NCBI RefSeq assembly: GCF_005048225.1
Contig: NZ_SUNI01000010.1
Location: forward strand, 1 to 64,000
From: Paracoccus gahaiensis
GTDB lineage: Bacteria; Pseudomonadota; Alphaproteobacteria; Rhodobacterales; Rhodobacteraceae
DNA length: 64,000 nt
Direction: 5' to 3'
The translations under genes and the position numbers were made by a program. A model generated the notes under the pieces. The model was given only the letters and a program-made list of their open reading frames with translations, had not been told where the DNA came from and searched no databases. Shown here one piece after another: positions 51,983 to 60,715 of this stretch (its first letter is position 1; every line of letters starts with the position of its first letter).

Positions 51983-53035
51983 TTACAGGGCAGCCATGGT
52001 GGCATGGGTATCCGCCCAGCCTGCGGGCAGCGCACGCGCCGGACCGCGATCGGGGTTCAGGCGGGCCAGATCAACACCAAGGCGCGCGGCCATCAGCGTG
52101 GCGCCCATATCGGCGCGTCCCTGCCCCGCGATGTCGAAGGCCGAGCCATGTGCCGGGGTCACGATCGGAAAGCCGTAGCCCGCGATCAGCGTGACGCCCC
52201 GGTCGAAGCCCATCAGCTTCATCGCGATCTGGCCCTGATCGTGATACATGGTCAGCACCGCGTCGAATTCGCCGCGCACCGCGCGCACGAAGACGGTGTC
52301 GGAGGGGATCGGGCCGGTGGCGTCGATCCCCTCGGCCCGGGCGGCGGCCACGGCGGGGGCCAGGATTTCGTCATCCTCGTGGCCGAAATTGCCGCCGTCG
52401 CCCGCATGGGGGTTCAGGGCCGCGACGCCGATCCGCGCGCCGGGCTTGCCCGCGCCGGCCATCACCTCGGCCGTCAGGCGCAGGCTGGCCAGGATGCGGT
52501 CGGTGTTCATTGCCGCCGCGACCTCGCGCAGCGGGATGTGGCTGGTGACGCGGGCGTTCCAGACCTCGTCCAGCACGTTGAATTCGCGGCCGCTCCGGGT
52601 GGTGTCCAGGATGGCGTTGATGAACCCGATCTCGTCGACATAAGCGGGACGGGCCAGGCGCATCGAATGCTTGTTGAAGGGTGTGAACATCGCCGCGTCC
52701 GCGATGCCCGCATGAGCCATCTGCAGCACGCAGGCAAAGTTCTGCAGGCTTGCCGCCCCGGTTGCCGGGTCGGACTGGCCCAGAACCACGCGGTCGGCGG
52801 GGCAATTGGCCAGATCCAGCAGCACATGGCCCCCCGCCATGCCGGGACCGACCTGGTCGGCGCGGATCACCGGCAGGTCCAGCCGGACCCCCGCATGGCG
52901 CGCGCCCATCGCCAGCGTCGTGGCGCAGCCCGCGACGATCACGTCATGGGCAGCCATCTCCGGATGGGTCAGCAATTTGGCGGCCAGTTCGGGGCCGACG
53001 CCCCCGGCATCCCCGATGGCGAGCGCGATGCGCAT
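51983..53035 (-). CDS. PdxA-family dehydrogenase (4-phospho-sugar-acid oxidative decarboxylase type)
   Basis: A 350-residue PdxA homologue. Metal-binding His residues lie in RVTSHIPLREVA, TMYHDQGQIAMK and VTPAHGSAFDIAGQGRAD, all present. Catabolic PdxA2 relatives oxidise and decarboxylate phosphorylated threonate or erythronate to dihydroxyacetone phosphate. Its company (carboxylate transporter, kinase, isomerase) supports a catabolic role; no pyridoxine genes are near. The initial motif MRIALAIGDAGGVGPELAAK is shifted from the canonical GDPAGIGPE, with Ala in place of Pro. Confidence 0.83.
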   Translation of the reverse strand: MRIALAIGDAGGVGPELAAKLLTHPEMAAHDVIVAGCATTLAMGARHAGVRLDLPVIRADQVGPGMAGGHVLLDLANCPADRVVLGQSDPATGAASLQNFACVLQMAHAGIADAAMFTPFNKHSMRLARPAYVDEIGFINAILDTTRSGREFNVLDEVWNARVTSHIPLREVAAAMNTDRILASLRLTAEVMAGAGKPGARIGVAALNPHAGDGGNFGHEDDEILAPAVAAARAEGIDATGPIPSDTVFVRAVRGEFDAVLTMYHDQGQIAMKLMGFDRGVTLIAGYGFPIVTPAHGSAFDIAGQGRADMGATLMAARLGVDLARLNPDRGPARALPAGWADTHATMAAL

Positions 53036-53095
53036 GGGCAGTCCTCCTGTCGAAACATGGGTCAGGCGGGGGCGCGACGGCGCCCGCGCGAAAAA

Positions 53096-54796
53096 TCAAT
53101 CGGCCAGCACTTCGGCCACGGTCCGGGCGCAGAGCGCCAGCGACACGGCCCCCGCATCGGGATGGCCGATGCTGCGTTCGGCCAAGGGCCGCGCGCGGCC
53201 AAGGCGCGGGGTCAGATGGGCGGTGGCATCTGCCGCGTCCGTCGCGGCCTGCGCCCCCCGGCTCCAGGCCTGCGCCAGGGGTGCGTCCGTGGTCTGCAGC
53301 GCCTCAACCAGCGGGACGAAGGCATCGACCAGGGTCTTGTCGCCCGGTTGTGCGCCACCCAAGCGCGTGACGGCCGTCAGCGCCGCCCGCGCGCCCTGCG
53401 CCACGCGAGCCGCATCGGGGGCCGCGTCGTCGCCCAGAACCTGACCCCAAGCCCGCAGGGCCACGCCCCACAGCGCGCCGGACGTGCCGCCCGCCCGATC
53501 CGCCCAGGCATCGCCGGCCAGCGCCAGGACGGTCCCCGGCCCTGCCCCTGCATCGACCGCCTGCCGCGCCGCATCGGCTGCGGCGGCGGAACCGCGCGCC
53601 ATGCCTTGGCCGTGATCGCCGTCGCCCGCGATGGCGTCGATGCGGCCCAGCTCGCCCTCGGCCCCGGCCAGCACGTCGGCCAGCCGCGCGATGACCCGGG
53701 CGATGCAGGGCGCCGCCGCCCGCCCCGCTGCCGAGGCTTGCGGGACGGCAGCAGCAGCATCGGCCACGCGCACGGCACCCCGATGCGGTGCGACCTGACC
53801 CGACGAGCCGCGCCGAAAGGCCGGCGTGTCGGCAGGAGCGGTCCACAGGGCCTCGAGTTCGTCATCCAGCCACAGGATCGACAGGGAGCATCCCTCCATG
53901 TCCAGGCTGGTCACGAACTCGCCGATCTCGGGGGCGACGGGGGTCAGGCCGTGATCCTTCAGCATCCCGGTCAGGTGATGCCACAGGACGAACAGTTCCT
54001 CGTATTTGGTGCGACCCAGACCGTTCAGCACCACCGCGACCCGGCCATCCTGGCCTGCCGGACGTTCCGCCAGCAACGGCTCCAGCAGCAACCGCGCCAG
54101 TTCGGCGGCGGGCACCAGAGGCTGGGTGCGGATGCCGGGCTCTCCGTGGATGCCCAGGCCCAGGGCCACCTGCCCCGCGGGCACGGTGAACAGCGGGGCT
54201 CCGTGGCCCGGCAGGGTGCAGCCGTCGAACGCCATCCCGAAGGACATCGTGCGGCTGTTGGCGCGCAGGGCGACATCCATCACCGCGTCCAGATCAAGAC
54301 CCGCCTCGGCGGCGGCACCGGCGATCTTGAAGACCAGCAGATCGCCCGCGACCCCCCGGCGGCGGGCCCGATCACCGGGACCGGCGCTGGCGATGTCATC
54401 GGTCACGGCCAGGATTCGCGCGTCGATCCCCTCGGCGCGCAGACGCTCGGCCGCCGCACCAAAGTTCAGCACGTCGCCCGCGTAATTCCCGAACCCCAGG
54501 ATCACGCCGCCCCCCGCCTCTGCCGCCCGTGCCACGCTGGCGATCGCGCTGGTCGAGGGCGAGGCGAAGACGTCGCCCGCCACCGCCGCATCCGCAAGAC
54601 CCGTGCCGACATAGCCCAGAAAGGCCGGGTAATGCCCGGACCCGCCGCCCACGACGACGGCGACCTTGCCCGGAGGCACCGCCCCGGCGCGCAGCGCGCC
54701 ATGGGGCACGGAAACCACATGACCGGGATAGGCCGCACAGAACCCGGACAGGGCGCTGGCCGCGAAATCCTCGGGACGGTCAAGGACGGATGTCAT
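53096..54796 (-). CDS. Dihydroxyacetone/erythrulose-type kinase, fused DhaK-DhaL
   Basis: A 566-residue ATP-dependent kinase. Residues about 1-330 are the DhaK domain (VAVVVGGGSGHYPAFLGYVG, GVILGFGNYAGDVLNFGAA, ALGLGIHGEPGI with the conserved His). Residues about 375-566 are the DhaL nucleotide domain (IDAIAGDGDHGQGMARGSAA, DRAGGTSGALWG). It phosphorylates a short ketose-like substrate; L-erythrulose kinases have this layout. ATG 54796 follows GGGAGGCC and overlaps the isomerase gene by 17 bases. The substrate here is unknown. Confidence 0.86.
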   Translation of the reverse strand: MTSVLDRPEDFAASALSGFCAAYPGHVVSVPHGALRAGAVPPGKVAVVVGGGSGHYPAFLGYVGTGLADAAVAGDVFASPSTSAIASVARAAEAGGGVILGFGNYAGDVLNFGAAAERLRAEGIDARILAVTDDIASAGPGDRARRRGVAGDLLVFKIAGAAAEAGLDLDAVMDVALRANSRTMSFGMAFDGCTLPGHGAPLFTVPAGQVALGLGIHGEPGIRTQPLVPAAELARLLLEPLLAERPAGQDGRVAVVLNGLGRTKYEELFVLWHHLTGMLKDHGLTPVAPEIGEFVTSLDMEGCSLSILWLDDELEALWTAPADTPAFRRGSSGQVAPHRGAVRVADAAAAVPQASAAGRAAAPCIARVIARLADVLAGAEGELGRIDAIAGDGDHGQGMARGSAAAADAARQAVDAGAGPGTVLALAGDAWADRAGGTSGALWGVALRAWGQVLGDDAAPDAARVAQGARAALTAVTRLGGAQPGDKTLVDAFVPLVEALQTTDAPLAQAWSRGAQAATDAADATAHLTPRLGRARPLAERSIGHPDAGAVSLALCARTVAEVLAD

Positions 54797-55733
54797 CGCG
54801 GGCCTCCCTCTGCGCCAAGATGCGGCGGATGTAATCACGGTTCTCGGCACAGACGGACAGGCCGTCCCCGCCATAATGCTCGACCAGGAATGGGCTGTCG
54901 AAGCCCAGGTCCAGCGCCTGGTCAATGGCGGCGCGCCAGTCGATGGTGCCGCCCAGCAGGGGCGCGGGATGGGTCATCACGGTGCCCCCCGCGCCCTCCA
55001 TCCGGTAGTAGTTCTTGACGTGCCAATATCCGGCATGAGGTGCGCACAGCGCGATCATCTCGGCCCAGGGCTCGACGGGGCGGTGCAGGCGGATCAGATT
55101 GCCGATATCGACATTCAGCTGCACGGACGGATGATCCACGTCGGTGACAAAGCGCACGGCCTCGCGCGCGGTGCCCAGATAGGTGTCCTCGTACATCTCC
55201 AGCGCGATCCGCACGCCGGCGGTCTGCGCATGGCGGCCCAGATCGCGGATGCGGGTGACGGCCAGCGCCCGGGTCTCGGGGTCGTCGGGGTTCTGCATGC
55301 CCGCCTCGGTCCAGAACCACAGGGCGGCGCGCTGCGCCGCCGTCAGCGGGCCGAACAGGCCGAAGCTGACATGCCCGATGCCCAGGTCCGCCGCGCAGTC
55401 GATGACCCGATGCGCGTAGTCGAGATACTCGGCCCCCCGCTCGGGATCGATGACGCTGCGCCGCGCGGTCGAGAGGGCTGGCACCGACAGGCCCAGATCC
55501 GCACAGATCGCCATGAACGCCGCCCGGCGGTCGGGCGTCAGGTCGGCGATCCGCAGCCAGCCATCCGTCGGATCGACCGCGTCGAAACCCGCCAATGCCA
55601 CGGCGCGCAAGTCGCGGGCCCAGACCTCGGGGGCGGCATCCTGCAGGATCGTGCCGTCGGGGCGCTGTCCCGGAAACGGGATCATCGCCGCCGCGATCGG
55701 CCAGTCCTGGGCGCTCCAGCGCATCGTGGTCAT
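54780..55733 (-). CDS. Sugar phosphate isomerase/epimerase (TIM barrel, AP-endonuclease-2 family)
   Basis: A 317-residue xylose isomerase-like TIM barrel. Metal-binding positions are suggested by IALEMYEDTYLG (Glu), NVDIGNLIRLH (Asp), YWHVKNYYRM (His) and FLVEHYGGDG (Glu). It is the first structural gene of the leftward cassette and overlaps the kinase gene. It probably isomerises the imported acid or its ketose derivative. It is divergent from the GntR gene with a palindromic operator in between. Confidence 0.82.
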   Translation of the reverse strand: MTTMRWSAQDWPIAAAMIPFPGQRPDGTILQDAAPEVWARDLRAVALAGFDAVDPTDGWLRIADLTPDRRAAFMAICADLGLSVPALSTARRSVIDPERGAEYLDYAHRVIDCAADLGIGHVSFGLFGPLTAAQRAALWFWTEAGMQNPDDPETRALAVTRIRDLGRHAQTAGVRIALEMYEDTYLGTAREAVRFVTDVDHPSVQLNVDIGNLIRLHRPVEPWAEMIALCAPHAGYWHVKNYYRMEGAGGTVMTHPAPLLGGTIDWRAAIDQALDLGFDSPFLVEHYGGDGLSVCAENRDYIRRILAQREARDDIRP

Positions 55734-55795
55734 CGATCCCTCCCCGAATCATCTCCCTGTCGATTGCTAGCATGGCCTCGCGACCGCATCAATAA

Positions 55796-55809
55796 TTCTG
55801 TATACAGAA
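55796..55809. promoter_or_regulatory. Candidate GntR operator, perfect 14-bp palindrome
   Basis: TTCTGTATACAGAA in the 147-base divergent spacer is a perfect palindrome of the GTnnAC type used by FCD-family GntR proteins. It lies 63 bases before the isomerase start codon and 72 before the regulator start codon, so one dimer could control both. Confidence 0.65.
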
Positions 55810-55880
55810 GACAATGAACAAGATTGACTTGTGGAGGGCGCGGCCTTAGCCGGAGGGAACGGCAGTCGGAGGCGGGACAC

Positions 55881-56576
55881 ATGGATCATCTTGATATGTC
55901 GGATCAGGGCGAACAGCGCATCGAGCGCCTGCCCCTGCACGAGGCCATCCTGAACCGGCTGCGCGACATGATCATCGAGGGGCACCTGCCTCCCGGCGCG
56001 CGCCTGAACGAAGGGCAGATCGGCCTGCAACTGGGCGTGTCGCGCACCCCCCTGCGCGAGGCAATTAAGTATCTGGCCAGCGAGGGTCTGGTCGAGTTGA
56101 TCCCAAGCCGCGGCGCCGTGGTCAAGACCTTCGGCGCCAAGGAGGTCCGCGACATGCTGGAGGTCGTGCGCATGCTGGAGCAGCAGGCGGGCGCGCTGGC
56201 CTGCCAGTTGGCCGACGACGCGGGTATCGCCCGCATCCGCAACCTGCATGACGACATGCTGGCCCATTACGCGCGGCGCGACCGGCTGGCCTATTACAAG
56301 GTCAACCAGGCGATCCATACCGGCATCGTGGCTCTGGCCCGGAACGAGGCGCTGTCGGACGTGCATGCGCGCCTGCAGACCCGCCTGAAGAGGGTCCGCT
56401 TCATCGGCCACGAGGGGGCCGAGAAATGGGCCAGTGCCGTCACCGAGCACGAGGAGATGATCGCCGCCCTCGAGGCGCGCGACGCCCCCCGCCTGACCGA
56501 GATCCTGGGTCGCCATCTGCGTCTGGCCTGGGACCGCGTGCGCCACGACATTCCCGGGGCGCCCGAGGTCGACTGA
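55881..56576 (+). CDS. GntR-family (FCD) transcriptional regulator
   Basis: A 231-residue regulator. The winged helix spans about residues 15-80 (PLHEAILNRLRDMIIEGHLP, LNEGQIGLQLGVSRTPLREA, LIPSRGAVV), followed by an FCD domain with metal-binding His residues in NQAIHTGIVALARN, TEHEEMIAALEARD and LGRHLRLAWDRVRH. ATG 55881 was preferred over upstream starts because of the GGAGGCGGG site. It is the likely regulator of the divergent Tct/PdxA/DhaKL cassette through the TTCTGTATACAGAA site. Confidence 0.87.
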   Translation: MDHLDMSDQGEQRIERLPLHEAILNRLRDMIIEGHLPPGARLNEGQIGLQLGVSRTPLREAIKYLASEGLVELIPSRGAVVKTFGAKEVRDMLEVVRMLEQQAGALACQLADDAGIARIRNLHDDMLAHYARRDRLAYYKVNQAIHTGIVALARNEALSDVHARLQTRLKRVRFIGHEGAEKWASAVTEHEEMIAALEARDAPRLTEILGRHLRLAWDRVRHDIPGAPEVD

Positions 56577-56690
56577 CGGGCGATGAAGCTCGCCGCGGGT
56601 GCACCGAGCTTCCGTTTCGTCATAGCGATCAGTGCCTCATCAATCGCCAGAGTTTAGCGACAAGTCCGACCTCCTGCGCCCAACTCTCGT

Positions 56691-57722
56691 TTAGAAGGCG
56701 ATCTGCACCTTCATGGCACGGCTCCGATCCGAGGCCAAAGCGAACCCCTCGGCCGCGCGGTCCAGTGGCAGGGTGTGGCTGATCAGCGGGGACACGTCGA
56801 TCAGGCCTTGCCGCATCAGGGCGACCCCGGTGGCCAACTCTTCGTGGAAGCGGAAGCTGCCACGCAGATCCAGTTCCTTCGCAGTCAGCATCATCATCGG
56901 CAGACTCATGTCGCCGCCCAGCCCCAGTTGCAGCACGATACCGCGGGGGCGCATCGCAGCGATCCCCGCCACCAGCGCGGGCTGCGCCCCGGTGCATTCG
57001 TAAAGTACGTCGAAATGGCCCTTGTCGGCGGCAAAGCCCGCCAGACCGTCGGGATCGGTCTTGAGGTTCACAACCTGAGCCGCACCGACTCGGCGGGCGA
57101 GATCCAGCGTGTAGTCCGACAGCTCTGCGGCCAAGACCTCAGCCGCCCCCGCGCGCTGCGCCGACAGGATTGACAGCAGGCCGATCGGTCCGCAGCCTGT
57201 CACCAGCACCCGCGCGCCCAGCATGTCGCCCGCGCGCTTGGTAGCATGCAGGGTGACCGCCAGTGGTTCGGCCATGGCCGCCTGTCCCGGCGTCAGCCCG
57301 GTCGCGTCCACGCATTGCGCGGCATCCGCCACCAGCAATTCCCTAAATGCGCCCTGCACATGCGGGAACGGCATCGCCGAGCCATAGAACCGCATGTTCA
57401 AGCAATGGTTCGGCAGTCCTTTATGGCAGAACCGGCAATCCCCGCAGGGCCGCGACGGCGACACGGCGACCAGCTGGCCGGGCGCGAACCCGGTCACGCC
57501 TTCACCCAAAGCCTTTACATGGGCAGAGACTTCGTGGCCCAGGATCATCGGTTCCTTCAGTCGGATCGCGCCGAAGCCGCCATGGTTGACGTAATGCAGG
57601 TCGGACCCGCAGATCCCCCCCACGGCCAGGCGCAGCAGCAGCTGGCCCGGGCCGGGGGTCGGGTCGGGTCGATCCTCAATGCGCAGATCGTGGGCGGCGT
57701 GAATGACAAGTGCGCGCATCAC
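56691..57722 (-). CDS. idnD: L-idonate 5-dehydrogenase-like zinc alcohol dehydrogenase
   Basis: A 343-residue MDR dehydrogenase. Catalytic Zn motifs are GGICGSDLHYVNHGGFG and GHEVSAHV, structural cysteines are in CGDCRFCHKGLPNHC, and the cofactor motif is TGCGPIGLLSILSA. The HYVNHGGFG block is typical for IdnD. It would oxidise L-idonate to 5-ketogluconate. The ATG overlaps the end of the truncated 2-hydroxyacid dehydrogenase gene, so its original upstream operon and promoter appear to be lost. Confidence 0.87.
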   Translation of the reverse strand: MMRALVIHAAHDLRIEDRPDPTPGPGQLLLRLAVGGICGSDLHYVNHGGFGAIRLKEPMILGHEVSAHVKALGEGVTGFAPGQLVAVSPSRPCGDCRFCHKGLPNHCLNMRFYGSAMPFPHVQGAFRELLVADAAQCVDATGLTPGQAAMAEPLAVTLHATKRAGDMLGARVLVTGCGPIGLLSILSAQRAGAAEVLAAELSDYTLDLARRVGAAQVVNLKTDPDGLAGFAADKGHFDVLYECTGAQPALVAGIAAMRPRGIVLQLGLGGDMSLPMMMLTAKELDLRGSFRFHEELATGVALMRQGLIDVSPLISHTLPLDRAAEGFALASDRSRAMKVQIAF

Positions 57723-58420
57723 AGCACCGCCGTGGGCAGCGGTTGGCCCGCGAAATGCGCCGTCAGATTGTCGCGCAGCAGCTGGCCCATGGCCTGCCGT
57801 GTCTCATACGTGCCCGAGGCGTGGTGCGGCTGCAGCAGCACGTTCTTCAGCGCCAGAAAGCGGGGGTTCAGCGCCGGTTCGCCCTCGAACACATCCAGCG
57901 CAGCAGAGCCAAGGCGGCCCGCCTCCAGCGCATCCAGCAAGGCAGTTTCGTCAATGTTCGATGCGCGCGAGATGTTGACCAACATACCTTCGGGGCCAAG
58001 CGCCTCGATCACCTCGCGGCGCACGATATGGCGCGTAGCGGCGGATGCGGCCAGCGTTACGAAGAGCACGTCGGACTGCGCGGCCAAGGCCACCGGGTTG
58101 GCCACAAACTGCCAGTCGGGATGAGCGTGATCGCGGGGCGAGACCTCGCCATAGCTGATCTGCATGTCGAAGCCCTGCAAGCGCTTGGCGACCTCGAACC
58201 CGATCCGGCCGAGGCCTAGAATGCCCGCGCGCTTGCCCCAGATCCGGCGCTGTAGCGGGTACAGACCCTTTTCCGCCCAGGACCCGTCGCGGACCCACCG
58301 CTCGGCCCCGATCATGCCGCGTGATTGCACGAGCATCATCGCCACCCCCAGGTCGGCAACATCCGCGGTCAGCACGTCAGGCGTGTTCGTCACCCGGATG
58401 CCGCGCGCCCGACACGCCGA
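57719..58420 (-). pseudogene. D-2-hydroxyacid dehydrogenase, 5'-truncated
   Basis: About 234 codons of a GhrB/SerA-type dehydrogenase survive. The NAD motif GILGLGRIGFEVAKRLQGF, the catalytic Arg in NISRASNIDETALLDAL, the Glu in DVFEGEPALNPRF and the His in QPHHASGTYETR are intact. The first roughly 75 residues (N-terminal half of the catalytic domain) are missing: recognisable sequence starts at CRARGIRVTNTPDVLTADVA. Further upstream the frame is antisense to a truncated SDR gene. No proper start codon or promoter is evident. The complete gene would be about 310 residues. Confidence 0.82.
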
Positions 58421-58979
58421 CCATGCGGGCGTGCGCGCGGCCGTGGACGGCTTCGAGGCGGAGCACGGCGCCATCGACATCCTGGTGAACAACGCCGGCA
58501 TGCAGTTCCGCGCGCCGCTGGAGGAGTTTCCGGCGGACGCCTTCCAGCAGCTGCTGCAGACCAACGTGGCCTCGGTCTTCAATGTCGGTCAGGCGGTGGC
58601 GCGGCACATGATCGGGCGCGGCGCGGGGCGGATCATCAACATCGCCAGCGTGCAGACGGCCCTCGCGCGGCCCTCGATCGCGCCCTACACGGCGACCAAG
58701 GGCGCGGTGGGCAACCTGACCAAGGGCATGGCCACCGATTGGGCGCGCCACGGATTGACCTGCAACGCCATCGCGCCGGGCTATTTCGACACGCCGCTGA
58801 ACGCCGCGCTGGTGGCCGATCCCGAATTCACCACCTGGCTGGAAAGGCGCACCCCCGCCGGCCGGTGGGGCCGGGTCGAGGAGCTGGTCGGCGCCTGCGT
58901 GTTCCTGGCCTCGGACGCGTCCAGCTTCGTGAACGGGCACGTGCTGTATGTCGACGGCGGCATCACGGCGTCGCTGTGA
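58420..58979 (+). pseudogene. SDR dehydrogenase (gluconate 5-dehydrogenase-like), 5'-truncated
   Basis: About 185 codons of an IdnO-type SDR remain. DILVNNAGMQFRAPLEEFP, catalytic Ser in INIASVQTALA and the YTATKGAVG pair are present, as is the tail VNGHVLYVDGGITASL. The N-terminal 65-70 residues, including the TGxxxGIG cofactor motif, are absent. An in-frame ATG at 58398 exists but falls inside the antisense dehydrogenase remnant. Without the Rossmann motif the protein should be inactive. It still overlaps the gntK start by GTGA. Confidence 0.82.
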
Positions 58980-59473
58980 CCCTGCGCGTCGTGATCATGG
59001 GGGTCAGCGGGACCGGCAAGACCAGCGTCGGACAAGCGCTGTCCGCGCGGTTGGGCATCCCCTATCTGGACGGCGACGGCCTGCATCCGGCGGCGAACGT
59101 GGCCAGGATGGCGGCGGGCATTCCCCTGACCGACGAGGACCGCTGGCCCTGGCTGGACCGGGTGGCTGCTATGCTGCAAGACCGCGCGCCGGTCATCATC
59201 GGCTGTTCCGCCCTGCGCTGCGCCTATCGGGACCGCCTGCGCGCCGGGGCGGGGGGTCCTGTCCGCTTCCTGCATCTGACCGGCCTGCGTGACGTCATCG
59301 CCGCCCGCATGGCGGGCCGCGCGGGGCATTACATGCCGTCTGCCCTGCTGGACAGCCAGCTGGCCACGCTGGAGGTCCCTTCCGCGGACGAAGCCATACC
59401 CCTCGACATCACTCAACCGCTGGAGACGCTGGTCGAGGCCGCCGCCGCAGCCCTGCAAGGAAAATCCACATGA
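58976..59473 (+). CDS. gntK: Gluconokinase (GntK type)
   Basis: A 165-residue P-loop kinase, the usual length for the family. GVSGTGKTSVG is the ATP motif, followed by DGDGLHPAANVARMAAGIPL and TDEDRWPWLD, which bind gluconate, and IGCSALRCAYRDRLR. It phosphorylates D-gluconate to 6-phosphogluconate. The GTG at 58976 overlaps the SDR stop codon; an ATG at 58997 would still leave the P-loop but shorten the first strand. Expression may have changed because the operon head is truncated. Confidence 0.9.
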   Translation: MTLRVVIMGVSGTGKTSVGQALSARLGIPYLDGDGLHPAANVARMAAGIPLTDEDRWPWLDRVAAMLQDRAPVIIGCSALRCAYRDRLRAGAGGPVRFLHLTGLRDVIAARMAGRAGHYMPSALLDSQLATLEVPSADEAIPLDITQPLETLVEAAAAALQGKST

Positions 59474-60360
59474 CCCTAACCATCGCTCTAATCGGCGCTG
59501 GCGCCATGGGCGGCGCCATTGGCGCACGGCTCGCGTCAACCGGCACTACCGTGCGCGTCTTCGACATGAACCCTGCGGCAATGGAGCCTCTGATCGCACT
59601 TGGCGCCATCGCGACCCGCAGTGCCGCCGAGGCCGCGCAGGGGGCTCAGGCCGTCATCCTGTCGCTGAACGCGCCCGGCATCGTACGCGCGGCAGTCTTC
59701 GGCCCCGGCGGCGTGGCCGAGGGAGCGGAGCCGGGCACGCTGATCATTGACATGTCCTCAATCGACCCCACGGCGACGCAAGCGCTCGCCCATGACGCGG
59801 CGGAGTTGGGGTTGCGATGGGTGGACAGCCCCTTGTCGGGCGGGGCGCCCAAGGCCGCGACCGGCCATCTGACCCTTATGCAGGGCGGCGCCGAGGCGGA
59901 TGTGGCCGAGGCGCAGCAGGTGCTGGCGCAAATTGCTTCGAACCAGACGCGGATGGGCGATGCCGGGGCGGGCCAGACGACCAAGCTGATCAATCAGGTC
60001 CTGTGCGGACTGAACTTCCTGGCTGTGGCCGAGGCGACCGCTTTGGCCGAAGCGGCCGGTGTCGATGCCGCCCGCATTCCCGGCGCGCTGGCGGGCGGTC
60101 GCGCTGACAGCGCGATCCTGCAGGAATACATGCCCCGCTTTGCCGCGCGCGATTACCGCCCCACGGGCCGGATCGACAACATGGTCAAGGATTTGAATGG
60201 CGCGCAGGATCTGGCACGCCTGTCCCACACTCCCATGCCCTTGACCGCGCTGTGCGCCGAGGTGCATCGCCTGCTGACCGCCCAAGGGTTGGGCGGTCAG
60301 GATCAGGCCGCGCTGATGGAGTTCTTTCCCAACCCGCTTGCCAAGGAGGCCAGCCGATGA
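59470..60360 (+). CDS. 3-hydroxyisobutyrate dehydrogenase-family reductase (GarR-like)
   Basis: A 296-residue beta-hydroxyacid dehydrogenase. The Rossmann motif is IALIGAGAMGGAIGARLAST, the substrate motif is VDSPLSGGAPKAATGHLTLM and the catalytic Lys is in GQTTKLINQVLCG. Tartronate semialdehyde reductase (GarR), 3-hydroxyisobutyrate dehydrogenase and related sugar-acid enzymes share this pattern. Placement between gntK and a LacI regulator suggests a sugar-acid role. ATGA overlaps join it to the genes on both sides. Confidence 0.82.
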   Translation: MTLTIALIGAGAMGGAIGARLASTGTTVRVFDMNPAAMEPLIALGAIATRSAAEAAQGAQAVILSLNAPGIVRAAVFGPGGVAEGAEPGTLIIDMSSIDPTATQALAHDAAELGLRWVDSPLSGGAPKAATGHLTLMQGGAEADVAEAQQVLAQIASNQTRMGDAGAGQTTKLINQVLCGLNFLAVAEATALAEAAGVDAARIPGALAGGRADSAILQEYMPRFAARDYRPTGRIDNMVKDLNGAQDLARLSHTPMPLTALCAEVHRLLTAQGLGGQDQAALMEFFPNPLAKEASR

Positions 60361-60695
60361 TCACCCGTTTCGCCCTGTTCGAGGGCCGTATCCATGATGG
60401 CCAGCAGGACGCCTTTCGTCAGGCGATCCTGTCTCACGTCCTGCCGGAATGGAACGCTTTCCCCGGCGCGCTGGCCGTGCGCGTCAACTTTGCTCAATCC
60501 CGCGACGAGGGCGCGCCAGAGATCCCGATGATCCTGGCGATCAGCTATCCCGATCTGGAGACGGTCGAGGCCGCCCTGGCCAGCCCCGTGCGCGCGCGTG
60601 CCAAAGCCGCTACCGAGGCGGTCCTGGCGCAGTATTTCGAGGGGCGCATACACCATCACGTCACGGCCGCGCATGATCACGATCTGACCGCTTGA
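60357..60695 (+). CDS. Small dimeric alpha/beta-barrel (ABM/Dabb-like) protein
   Basis: A 112-residue protein that resembles ferredoxin-fold ABM or stress-responsive barrel proteins: the first strand is FALFEGRIHDGQQDAFRQAI, the later part is PMILAISYPDLETVEAALA, and the C-terminus is His-rich (GRIHHHVTAAHDHD). No catalytic residues can be assigned. Its ATG overlaps the stop codon of the GarR-like gene, so it belongs to the gluconate-type operon. It may be a small mutarotase or isomerase helper, but that is a guess. Confidence 0.65.
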   Translation: MITRFALFEGRIHDGQQDAFRQAILSHVLPEWNAFPGALAVRVNFAQSRDEGAPEIPMILAISYPDLETVEAALASPVRARAKAATEAVLAQYFEGRIHHHVTAAHDHDLTA

Positions 60696-60715
60696 ATTGG
60701 CGGCTTGAATTGACC

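Noticed and set aside
51965-55018. A 1,017-codon plus-strand open frame
   Set aside because: Antisense to the PdxA homologue, DhaK-DhaL kinase and isomerase genes; no recognisable domain.
56577-56690. IS remnant between the GntR gene and idnD
   Set aside because: An AT-richer spacer with no readable transposase or inverted repeats; probably a normal convergent spacer.
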